Positions 19,803 through 28,000 of a stretch of 64,000 nucleotides of DNA are shown piece after piece. Position 1 is the stretch's first letter, and every line of letters begins with the position of its first letter. The position numbers were made by a program, and so were the translations under genes. The notes beneath the pieces were generated by a model. It had not been told where the DNA came from. It ran no database searches and was given only the letters and a program-made list of their open reading frames with translations. The DNA comes from Hymenobacter montanus (GTDB lineage Bacteria; Bacteroidota; Bacteroidia; Cytophagales; Hymenobacteraceae), in contig NZ_JACXAD010000017.1 in the NCBI RefSeq assembly GCF_014699115.1, forward strand, positions 62,001 to 126,000, written 5' to 3'.

Positions 19803-20101
19803 CTAGCGCACGGGCCAGCAGTGGGGTTAATGTAGGTTCGGGCCCTAGCGGATTTCCACCAACACGGGCACGACCAGGCGCACGGCGACGGGCTGGCCGT
19901 GTTGCCAGCCAGGCTCGAACCGGGGCAGGCGCAGCGCGGCGGCCAGCACGGCTTGATCGGTCGCGTGCCCGATGCTTTTAAGTATGAAAGGGCGGGTGAC
20001 GCGGCCGTCGGGCTCGACCACGAAGCTGACCTCACCTTCGCCATTGGTCGTCTGCTCGGGGTAGCAGATAAGCTCTTGAAGAGCAGCCTGCATGGTATCG
20101 G
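19803..20101 (-). pseudogene. Truncated duplicate of the third TonB_C domain
   Basis: This 299-bp block aligns without gaps to 23053-23351, the 3' end and downstream flank of the intact TonB-type gene. I count 18 differences by eye (about 94% identity). The open stretch 20093-19845 encodes 82 residues matching the last TonB_C domain and ends with the same VLVEIR. It has no signal peptide, no upstream domains and no convincing promoter, so it is a duplicated gene fragment. Confidence 0.75.
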
Positions 20102-20154
20102 TAGATAATATTCTATACAGTATTTAAAGGGGGTTATTATATAGATAAAAAATA

Positions 20155-20900
20155 GGCGGTGGTCTAATTCATGGTGCGGTTATAGTTGTCGATGACAATT
20201 TTAATTCGCACCATGTGCATGGTTATAGATTTGCTAATGGAACAGGTTTTGCGCACGAGGACGCTACAGCGTTGGCGGAGCGAACAGTTGACGGCCTCCA
20301 CGATGCTGGTACCGCCGCTGCCTTTGGAACAGCGGCGTGCTGCCAGCCGGGCAACACACCGATATAGGCGTCCTACAAGTCGGTGACCAGCAATGCCGCC
20401 GGTAGCGGCGCGGCAGCGCCAGCCATAAGCGCCGGGCCGTGGCCGCGTCGCGCTGGCCCACGACCCAGGCCACGATGCGCCGGCTGCCACGCTCGACGGC
20501 CAACCAGAGCTTTTTTGCGGCCCACGTAGGACCACATCTCGTCCAGTTCAAGGGCTCCCAGCGTTTTTTCTGGGCCTTCTTCGGGCGAAGTCGTGGCAGG
20601 GGCGACGGGGGCGACTGGGCTTTTTTTTGCCCGTTTGGCCACAGTCATGCGCGAGATGCCCGTCAAGCGCACGGATGCCACACTGGGAAACCCGCTCGCT
20701 CAAGAGCTTGTCCACCTGTTCGTACTGCCCCGCTTTGGCGATGGCGGCTGGGGTAAAGCGAGCCTGATAGCTGCAGGTACGACACCGGTCTTTGGCATGG
20801 CTGGCGGCGCTGCCATTGCGCCGAATGTGCTCGCTGCCACAGGAAGCACAGAGCTGTTGTGTGAAAAGCATTCGAGCACACCTCGCTTTAGACCACCGCC
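20155..20900 (-). mobile_element. IS1-family insertion sequence, inactive (746 bp)
   Basis: It is bounded by perfect 13-bp inverted repeats, GGCGGTGGTCTAA at 20155-20167 and its complement at 20888-20900. The length fits IS1 elements. No 8-9 bp target duplication is visible: the left flank ends TAAAAAATA and the right begins AGAATTCT, so one flank has been rearranged since insertion. The same terminal sequence caps the MITE at 24307-24444. Confidence 0.85.
20164..20871 (-). pseudogene. IS1-family transposase, multiply frameshifted
   Basis: On the minus strand the N-terminal zinc finger (CASCGSEHIRRNG...RCRTC) starts at 20871. The HTH segment (LTGISRMTVAKRAKK) and the LDEMWSYVGRKK catalytic block follow in a second frame. 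VERGSRRIVAWVVGQRD is in a third, and the C-terminal block (LRQRCSVLVRKTCSISKSITMHM) is in yet another. IS1 elements normally need only one programmed frameshift between insA and insB; at least three shifts here indicate decay. It lies inside the 13-bp inverted repeats. Confidence 0.8.
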
Positions 20901-21095
20901 AGAATTCTTACTATCAGAAATTTTGACATCGATGGGACAGTTACCAATCAACTCGGTTACAAAGGTGTCAGAGACATTATCGTAGATTTTGGCCGTCAAC
21001 GTAACTTAGATCAGCTCATTGTAGAGGGCGCTAAAAGGACCACTGGTGCAAATCCAGGTAAAATGCCTAGATTAGTATTTAAAATAATTTACTAG
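20901..21095 (+). pseudogene. Truncated C-terminal end of an unidentified protein, toxin-tip-like
   Basis: Sixty-four open codons run from the first base after the IS1 end to TAG at 21093. The translation has a compact alpha/beta pattern with LGYKGVRDIIVDFG and VEGAKRTTGANPG segments and ends LVFKIIY. The start and upstream part are missing, cut off at the IS1 inverted repeat. The sequence is AT-richer than its surroundings and is followed two bases later by a small gene, the layout of a polymorphic toxin tip and its immunity gene. I cannot name the family; the toxin reading is inference. Confidence 0.45.
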
Positions 21096-21097
21096 TT

Positions 21098-21322
21098 GTG
21101 TTTAAAATACATTTTACTGGCTGGGAAGTAGGTATGCGTGGAGTTCCATTTATGAAACTGTTGCACGAAAAAGCAGGCTTAACCCTAGCTGAAGCCATGC
21201 GCAGTAAAAATGCATTGCTTGATGGTGTGCCTTTATTAATTGTCATAGAAAATGAAATATTAGCTAGGGGGATTCTTGCTGAGGCTAATAAATTAGGGGT
21301 TAAGGGTATTATGTTGGTGTAA
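21098..21322 (+). CDS. Small protein (74 aa), possible immunity protein
   Basis: It starts with GTG two bases after the stop of the truncated upstream protein, implying coupled translation. The order of elements (short strand, helix, LTLAEAMRSK helix, VPLLIVI strand, ILAEANKLGVKGIML) recalls the small alpha/beta fold of the L7/L12 C-terminal domain or ClpS, but the similarity is weak. There is no signal peptide, so it is cytoplasmic. Low GC compared with chromosomal neighbours suggests acquisition. The immunity role is inferred only from position and size. Confidence 0.5.
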   Translation: MFKIHFTGWEVGMRGVPFMKLLHEKAGLTLAEAMRSKNALLDGVPLLIVIENEILARGILAEANKLGVKGIMLV

Positions 21323-21459
21323 TGATTGTTTGGATAAAATTTGATGTTTTTAGGGCTATAGAATAACCTGCAATTTGGTTACACGAAGTGGAATTTCCGA
21401 TTAGTTCAGGAAGAATAATACGTTGGGCTCATTTATTCGAAGCTGCTCGAGAAATTTGA
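21322..21459 (+). pseudogene. Small reading frame interrupted by one stop
   Basis: An ATG overlaps the preceding stop (TAATG). The frame runs 14 codons to TAA at 21364-21366 and then continues open for 30 more codons (PAIWLHEVEFPISSGRIIRW...) to TGA at 21457. One C-to-T change in a CAA codon would explain the internal stop. It may be a decayed second small gene of the same cassette, or two unrelated short frames. Confidence 0.25.
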
Positions 21460-21582
21460 TAAAATGAGGTTGCCTATACATAACAGATAGAAGACCATCA
21501 CATCGCCTATTACAATGTCGAATGCCGCCACTCATTCCCCGTCTACCACTCGTCTAACCACTTCGAAACGCTACTACAAACT

Positions 21583-21975
21583 ATGTCTATATTGTGTCCG
21601 AATCAGCTAGACCCTCTCAAAATCATGCGTTTTCTCCTGAATACTTCTGCTGTCATACTGGTCATGCTTTATTATGTGTGGATTGCATATTGTAATTTTA
21701 TACTAGAGTATTTTCACGGTGACGGATTTGGGAACTTGCCTTATAGTGCACCCAAGTACATACGTGAGGTGAAAGAAAGCATGTGTGGTCTAAGCTTACT
21801 AAGTTTAGTCGTGATAATAGCTTTTGGCATTGCATTGTTCTATTCCTTTAAAAGTATCTCAATAGCTAGCAGGGTAATATGCATACTGCTAGGCCTAGTA
21901 TATCCTATTTTTTTATCGTTTTTGGCTCTTTCACATGTTGGTAGATTGACGCAGGTTTTTATGGGGAATTTATAG
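21583..21975 (+). CDS. Small membrane protein of unknown function (130 aa)
   Basis: Three hydrophobic segments are visible (around residues 16-40, 70-90 and 100-120: VILVMLYYVWIAYC, LSLLSLVVIIAFGIALFY, VICILLGLVYPIFLSFLAL). The ATG at 21625 (MRFLLNTSAV) is an alternative start directly before the first helix. The frame is open for about 33 codons further upstream (from about 21484), with a coding-like translation (HHIAYYNVECRHSFPVYH), so it may be the end of a longer, damaged gene. AT-rich, no recognised family. Membrane-type immunity proteins look like this, but nothing confirms that here. Confidence 0.5.
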   Translation: MSILCPNQLDPLKIMRFLLNTSAVILVMLYYVWIAYCNFILEYFHGDGFGNLPYSAPKYIREVKESMCGLSLLSLVVIIAFGIALFYSFKSISIASRVICILLGLVYPIFLSFLALSHVGRLTQVFMGNL

Positions 21976-22084
21976 TTAGCAATGTAAAGTCACAGCTTAC
22001 TTCTCTTTCGCTTATTTACTCTTGTTGCTTATATAGTCAATCATTTATGCTTTGTGTTAGTGAACTGATGGTTTGAGGTTTCAT

Positions 22085-22195
22085 ATGTCAAAAATTGTTG
22101 CATACCCCAATACTTCCGATAGATCTTTCGCTTTAGAAGCATCACAGGCCTATGTATTACTCTGCTCCAATTACGATAATCTTATACTTTACTAG
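22085..22195 (+). pseudogene. 5' fragment of a gene cut by IS5-family insertion
   Basis: An ATG at 22085 opens 36 codons (MSKIVAYPNTSDRS...). The TAG stop at 22193-22195 is created exactly at the junction with the IS5-family terminal repeat. The remainder of the gene is not found on the other side of the element, where the TonB-type 3' flank begins. The stretch 21976-22084 before it holds nothing I recognise. Confidence 0.35.
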
Positions 22196-23053
22196 AGCGT
22201 GTTATGGACTGACGCCGAGGTTGAGCGCGGTGACTTTAGCGAGCATGATTCCGACAAAAGCCAGGTAGTGGAGTTGTTGTAAGCTCAGGGCCAGGCGTTC
22301 ATCATCACGCGCCAGGCGCTTGTAGCGGGCGCTCCACCTCAAGCTGCGCTCAACGACCCATCGGCGGGGCAGCAGCACGAAGCCGCGCTTGGTGTGGCCT
22401 AGCTTGACAACCTGTAGGTCAATACTTTGCTGCTGAGCCGCCTGCTGGGGGGCATCGCCAGTATCGCCCTGGTCAGCATAGGCCAATCTCACCTGGTGGC
22501 CCGCGACGGCCTGCACCACGTGAGCCAGGGCACCGACTTGGGCCCGGTCCGGTTCGTTGGCCGGCGTGACAACAGCGGCGAGCAAGTGCCCCAGCGTGTC
22601 CACGGCCACGTGCACCTTACTGCCCTTGCGCCGTTTCGCGCCGTCATAGCCGGCCCGGTGGCCGCTTTCGGGCGTGCTTTGCCGGGTGCGCGAGTCGAGA
22701 ATCACCGCGCTTGGGGCAGCTGGGCGTTCGCTGTTCAGGCGCAGGAGTTGGCGCAGGTCGTCGGTCAGGGCTTCGAACACGCGGGCGTCACGCCAGCGGG
22801 CCCATTGCTGGTAACACGCAGCCCAGAGCGGCAAATCGTGGGGTAAATACCGCCAGGTGCAGCCCGTGCGCACCACGTAGCGCAAAGCGTTAAACAGCTC
22901 CCGCAGGGGGTGCTGGCGCTGTCCAGCATCTTCGCGTACAAGCAGCAACTACGGGAGCAGAAAGGCCCACTCCTCGTCGCTGACATCGCTGGGGTAAGCG
23001 CGGCGGGTAAGTTCCATCCTCGCAAAGTTCGCCTACAAGTCCATAACACGCTC
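22195..23053 (-). mobile_element. IS5-family insertion sequence (859 bp)
   Basis: Bounded by perfect inverted repeats: GAGCGTGTTATGGACT at 22195-22210 and its complement at 23038-23053. With the flanking bases the identical arms extend to 19 bp and begin CTA. A TA duplication (22193-22194 and 23054-23055) fits target choice in IS5 subgroups. The intact-looking ends suggest it could still be moved in trans. Confidence 0.85.
22202..23017 (-). pseudogene. IS5-family DDE transposase with in-frame amber codon
   Basis: The natural start is the ATG at 23017 (MELTRRAYPSDVSDEEWAFL). Codon 23 is TAG (22951-22949), where a tyrosine codon would differ by one base. The frame then continues uninterrupted for 248 residues. 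It keeps the IS5 DDE landmarks: D in VILDSRT, D in YADQGDTG, and the RRWVVERSLRW..RYKRLARD block with the catalytic E. Without readthrough or a secondary start at the TTG at 22948, no full transposase is made. Otherwise it looks recent. Confidence 0.85.
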
Positions 23054-23094
23054 TAGCGCACGGGCCAGCAGTGAGGTTGATGCAGGTTCGGGCC

Positions 23095-24162
23095 CTAGCG
23101 GATTTCCACCAGCACGGGCACGACCAGGCGCACGGCGACGGGCTGACCATGTTGCCGGCCGGGCTCGAACCGGGGCAAGCGCAGCGCGGCGGCCAGCACG
23201 GCTTGATCGGTCGCGTGCCCGATGCTTTTAAGCATGAGAGGGCGGGTGACGCGGCCGTCGGGCTCGACCACGAAGCTGACCTCACCTTCGCCATTGGTCG
23301 TCTGCTCGGGGTAGCGGATAAGTTCTTGAAGAGCGGCCTGCACGGCACCAGGGCCGGGGCGACCGGACAGCGCCGGCATTTGCTCTACCTGGGCATATAC
23401 TTGCTGCTCCGGAACCGGCTCGGGCGTGCCGGCGGGTGGGGGTGGGGGCTGAAACCATACCTTCAGGGTTTGGGCTACGGCCACCGGCTGGTCGTCGTAG
23501 CCGAGGCCGGGCTGCCAGCGCGGAAAGTTGCGGACCAGCCGTAGTGCCTCTTCATCGCAGCTGGTGCAGAGTGAGTTAATTACTTCACAGGCGCCCACTC
23601 GCCCGTCCGCCTTCAGCACGAAGCGAATGGTGACCTCGCCTTGCAAGTCGCGCTCTTTCACCTCGGCTGGGGTCACCAGATTCTTTTGCAAGTACTGCTC
23701 GAGGCCCGCCCGGCCACCGGGAAACTGGGGTGGCTGGCCTACTTCAGCAAGTGCAAAAACGTGATTAGGGGATAGAAACATTACCGGTACGGTGAGGAGC
23801 ACCGCCACGGGCTGGCCGTTGTAGCGGGCGGGCACCAGCCGGGGCATGCGTTGCACGGCCGCCAGGGCGGCGGCATCGCAGGCGGGGCTTAGGCTTTGCA
23901 GCACCGCCGCTTGCCGGGCCACGCCGCTCGCCCCAATGATGACGCGCACGAAAACGCGCCCCTCCACCCGGCCTTCGCGCACCTCGGCTGGCAGCCGCAC
24001 CCGCTGCTGAATGGCTTTCACCAAGGCCAAGTTGCCGCCCCCGCTGGGCAGGGCAGGCATCTGCTCCACGTAGGTATATACTTGGGCGGTGTCAGCGAAG
24101 TATTGGCCGGTGGCAGACCGGGAAATCAGCGCGGAAAGCAACAGAAAATAATACCTGAGCAT
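23095..24162 (-). CDS. Exported protein with three TonB C-terminal domains (355 aa)
   Basis: Started at 24162 (MLRYYFLLLSALISRSATGQ), a signal peptide; the longer frame from 24213 adds an unlikely N-terminus. Three tandem TonB_C-type domains follow (about 30-125, 140-240 and 255-355), each with the pattern GxVxVxFVVxxDGxV......SxxxxxDxxALxxxxxxPRxxPGxxxGQPVAV. Classical TonB has one such domain behind an inner-membrane helix and a proline-rich spacer; here there are three and no obvious retained anchor. It may be a periplasmic TonB-box-binding protein. Its last domain has a decayed duplicate at 19803-20101, and the IS5 element ends 39 bp beyond its stop. Confidence 0.85.
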   Translation of the reverse strand: MLRYYFLLLSALISRSATGQYFADTAQVYTYVEQMPALPSGGGNLALVKAIQQRVRLPAEVREGRVEGRVFVRVIIGASGVARQAAVLQSLSPACDAAALAAVQRMPRLVPARYNGQPVAVLLTVPVMFLSPNHVFALAEVGQPPQFPGGRAGLEQYLQKNLVTPAEVKERDLQGEVTIRFVLKADGRVGACEVINSLCTSCDEEALRLVRNFPRWQPGLGYDDQPVAVAQTLKVWFQPPPPPAGTPEPVPEQQVYAQVEQMPALSGRPGPGAVQAALQELIRYPEQTTNGEGEVSFVVEPDGRVTRPLMLKSIGHATDQAVLAAALRLPRFEPGRQHGQPVAVRLVVPVLVEIR

Positions 24163-24306
24163 TTTGCGCGGCCACTCATTCCCGGTCAGAAGAGGGTTAA
24201 TACGGGGAGCCATGTCGCGAATTTATAGGATAAGGAATATAAAACACCCTGATGTTGGCGGAGCGGTTTTAGCCACTGGGATTCACGGAATATTTATTAA
24301 ATAATT

Positions 24307-24444
24307 GGCGGTGGTCTAAAATGGGGTGGTGCCACGACGGCAAGTCGTGGCACCACTAGTCGTTCGGTCCGTTGTGCAAGCTAGTAGTGGTACCACGAAG
24401 CCCTGTGGGCAATTCGTGGCACCACCCTACGTTAAACCACCGCC
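24307..24444. mobile_element. MITE with IS1-type ends and 8-bp target duplication (138 bp)
   Basis: It begins GGCGGTGGTCTAA and ends TTAAACCACCGCC, matching the inverted repeats of the IS1 element at 20155-20900. The arms extend imperfectly to about 33 bp (with GGGTGGTGCCACGA inside). A perfect 8-bp direct repeat, AAATAATT, lies at 24299-24306 and 24445-24452. It has no coding capacity. Internally there is a 13-bp perfect hairpin (GTGGTGCCACGAC, loop GGCAA) and a second, weaker hairpin in the right half. This is a non-autonomous element that an IS1-family transposase probably moved. Confidence 0.88.
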
Positions 24445-24470
24445 AAATAATTAGAGGTAGTACGCATCAC

Positions 24471-24660
24471 GTGCTTTGGGCCGGCCAATGTGCCTGCCCT
24501 GAGCAGCCAACTGCTGGCCGACCTTGGTCTTTTCCAGAATATCCTCGCGGTCGTACTGGGGGCTCGTTACAAGGGGCGAAAAATAGCGCGAAGCCCGTGT
24601 GCTTACGAAGTGATGCAGCGAGGCCAGCGGCCCGGCGATGACCTGTGGGGCGTTTTGCTG
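24471..24660 (-). pseudogene. Decayed serine recombinase (resolvase) fragment
   Basis: On the minus strand the translation contains QYDREDILEKTKVGQQLAAQ followed by GRHIGRPKAR, which matches the linker between catalytic and DNA-binding domains of resolvase/invertase-type serine recombinases (usually YERExIxERTxAGLxAARxxGRxGGRPK). Upstream sequence is frame-disrupted and the catalytic serine region is not found. The remaining 24661-24950 holds nothing I can assign. Confidence 0.45.
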
Positions 24661-24986
24661 TTGCTCATCAGGCGGGGCCCTGGTTCGGCACGTGGTCCCT
24701 GGCCAGGGCAGAAAAACGGCCCGAATGCATCAGGACTTGCTTGGCGGAGTCCCCGCCTGGGCCCGGGGAATGCGTTTCGGCCCGTTCAAACCCGTATCCG
24801 CCAGGCGATTTGAGTCGACTACCCTACCGCGGTTGCCCAAGGATAATAGAGATAGAACCGTGGTGAGGCGGAAGCCAATGGGATTGCAGGCTATTCAGCC
24901 TGTTGGTAGGGAAGCAAGCCAGATATAACACCTGATTGACATTTTTTAAAATTGCTATGAAAATTATTATACATTGAAAATAATTA

Positions 24987-24994
24987 TACATTTG
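24987..24994 (+). promoter_or_regulatory. Predicted -7 promoter element of the repeat-fibre gene
   Basis: TACATTTG matches the Bacteroidetes -7 consensus TAnnTTTG exactly, in a strongly AT-rich stretch 33 bp before the ATG at 25028. No TTG sits 19-21 bp upstream, so the -33 box is unclear. The site lies downstream of the alternative ATG at 24974, which favours the start at 25028. Confidence 0.4.
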
Positions 24995-25027
24995 TTTTTT
25001 ATCCTGCCTCATTTTCTTCTTTTGCCT

Positions 25028-28000
25028 ATGAAAGCTGACTTTTACCTGAACCTGAAGTCAAGCAAATCATTCCTTCGGCTGCTGCTGTCGTTGATGGGTC
25101 TGCTCTCGTTCTCTCCCCTCTGCGCCCAGAACTACAATGCTGGCGTTAATTCCGGCACGGGAGGTAATGCCAACGTCTTTGTGGGGCCCTATGCCGGCTA
25201 TTCCACTACCACGGGCACTTATAACAGCTTTGTGGGGAGTAATGCCGGTTCCTCTAATACGACGGGCGAACGCAACAGCTTTCTGGGCACCTTTTCCGGC
25301 AATCACAATACCACGGGCTTCAACAACAGCTTTCTGGGGGTTGCTGCAGGCAACTCCAATACGACGGGCACTAACAACAGCTTTGTGGGGTATGAGGCCG
25401 GCAGCCGTAATACCACGGGCGGCGGCAACAGCTTTGTGGGTGTCACGGCAGGCTACGCCAATACGACGGGCAACTACAACAGCTTTCTGGGGTATGGAGC
25501 GGGCGGGTCCAATACCACAGGCAGTAACAATAGCTTTCTGGGGTATGTGGCCGGCGAACGCAATACGACGGGCGAGTACAACAGCTTTGTGGGGGTTGCT
25601 ACCGGCCGCTTCAATACGACGGGTAACAGCAACAGCTTTGTGGGCAGCTCTGCGGGCCAGGCCAATACGACGGGTAGTGCCAACAGCTTTGTGGGGGTTC
25701 AGGCCGGCTTCTCCAATACGACGGCCTCCAACAACAGCTTTTTCGGCACCCAAGCGGGCTACGCCAATACCACGGGCGAAGCCAACAGCTTTGTGGGGGT
25801 TCAGGCCGGCTACTCAAATACCACGGGCCTTCAGAACAGCTTTTTGGGGCATCGGGCGGGTTTCTCCAATACCACGGGCAGCTACAACAGCTTTGTGGGG
25901 GTGAATGCCGGCGCCGCCAATACGGAGGGCAGTTTCAACAGTTTTCTGGGCAGAGAAGCGGGCACCGCCAATACGACGGGATCGAGCAACAGTTTTGTAG
26001 GCTATAAGGCGGGCTACTCCAATACGACGGGCTATGAGAATAGCTTTTTGGGCACGGGGGCAGGCTTCGCTAATACCACGGGCGTCCACAACAGCTTTGT
26101 GGGCAGCAGAGCAGGCTATGTTAACACGACGGGTTCCTACAACAGCTTTGTGGGCCAAGAAGCCGGCGTGTCTAATACAACGGGCAGTAACAATAGCTTT
26201 TTTGGCACCTGGACAGGCTATCGTAATACCACGGGTAACTCCAACAGCTTTGTGGGGTATCGGGCCGGCTACTTGAATACGACGGGCAGCAATAACAGTT
26301 TTGTGGGCCTCGAAGCGGGCCTGACCAATACGACGGGCAGTAATAACAGCTTTCTGGGCACCCAAGCCGGCAAGTCCAATACGACGGGTACCTTCAACAG
26401 CTTTGTGGGCACCGAAGCTGGTGCGCTCAACACCACGGGCTCCAACAACAACTTTGTGGGGTATCAGGCCGGCACCGCCAATACCACAGGCAGTAGAAAC
26501 AGCTTTCTAGGACATGCGGCAGGCTTCTCTAATACGACGGGCTCCAGCAACAGCTTTCTGGGGTATGCAACCGGCTACTCCAATACCACGGGGGAAGCTA
26601 ACAGCTTTGTGGGGATTAATGCCGGTTACTCCAATACCACGGGCAATGACAATAGCTTTCTGGGAACCAATGCTGGGTACCACAACACGACGGGCGCATA
26701 TAACAGCTTTCTGGGCACTGGAGCGGGCTTTTCCAATACGACGGGTGCCAACAACAGCTTTGTGGGCTATCAGGCCGGGGCCGCTAACACGACGGGCACG
26801 AACAACAGCTTTGTAGGATATGTGGCGGGCGCCTCGAATACGACGGGTGCCTCTAACAGCTTTGTGGGCCGTGGGGCGGGCTATGCCAACACCACGGGCA
26901 ATCACAACAGCTTTGTGGGGTATGAGGCCGGCGCCGCCAACACCACGGGCAATAGCAATAGCTTTCTGGGCAGCTTTGCGGGCTCCTCCAATACCACGGG
27001 CGCCTACAACAGCTTTCTGGGTCATGCGGCGGGCTTCTCTAATACGACGGGCACTGAAAACAGCTTTTTGGGGACCAATGCCGGCTACTCCAATACCACG
27101 GGCGCATATAATAGCTTCGTGGGAACCGATGCGGGTAGGCTCAACACCACGGGCCTGCAAAACAGCTTTCTGGGGCATCGAGCAGGCTACGCCAATACGA
27201 CGGGCAGTAACAACAGTTTTGTGGGAGTTACTGCCGGTTACTCGAATACCACGGGCAGCTACAACAGCTTTTTAGGCGGCCAGGCGGGTCAAAACAACAC
27301 GACGGGCAATAACAACAGCTTTGTGGGCCATGCGGCGGGCTACGCCAATACGACGGGTGATAACAACAGCTTCGTGGGCACCTATGCGGGTTACTCGAAT
27401 ACCACGGGCAGTAATAACAGCTTTGTGGGGCGTGGGGCCGGCAACACTAATACCACGGGCAGTAATAACAGCTTTGTGGGATTTCAGACCGGCTTTTCCA
27501 ATACGACGGGTGCTAGCAACAGCTTCGTGGGCACCTATGCCGGTTACTTCAACACCACGGGCACAAACAACAGCTTTCTGGGTAGCGAAGCGGGCTACGC
27601 CAATACGACGGGCAGTAATAACAGCTTTTTGGGTACCCGAGCGGGGCGGCTAAATACCACGGGCAATAGCAACAGCTTCATGGGGTATGAAGCCGGCTAT
27701 TCCAATACCACGGGTGACGCCAATAGCTTTCTGGGCAATTATGCTGGGTACACCAATACGACGGGCAGTGGCAACAGCTTTGTGGGCACCCAAGCTGGCC
27801 ACTTGAATACGACGGGCAATAACAACAACTTCGTCGGCACATTTGCGGGCAACTCGAATACGACGGGCAGTAGCAACAACTTTCTGGGATATAGGGCCGG
27901 CTTCGCTAATACCACCGGCAACTTCAACAGCTTTGTGGGCAACGAGGCGGGCTCCTCCAATACAACAGGCATCTACAACAGCTTCGTGGGGTATCTAGCC

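Noticed and set aside
19803..23351. Diversity-generating retroelement template/variable pair
   Set aside because: The paired copies differ at all bases by transitions, not only at adenines, and no reverse transcriptase is visible.
24490..24928. Plus-strand frames of 73-107 aa
   Set aside because: The opposite strand shows a decayed recombinase in the same place, and the plus frames have no domain or signal.
25067..27178. Long minus-strand and alternative-frame open stretches across the 51-bp repeats
   Set aside because: They arise because the repeat unit is a multiple of three without stops in other frames; translations are simple periodic strings.
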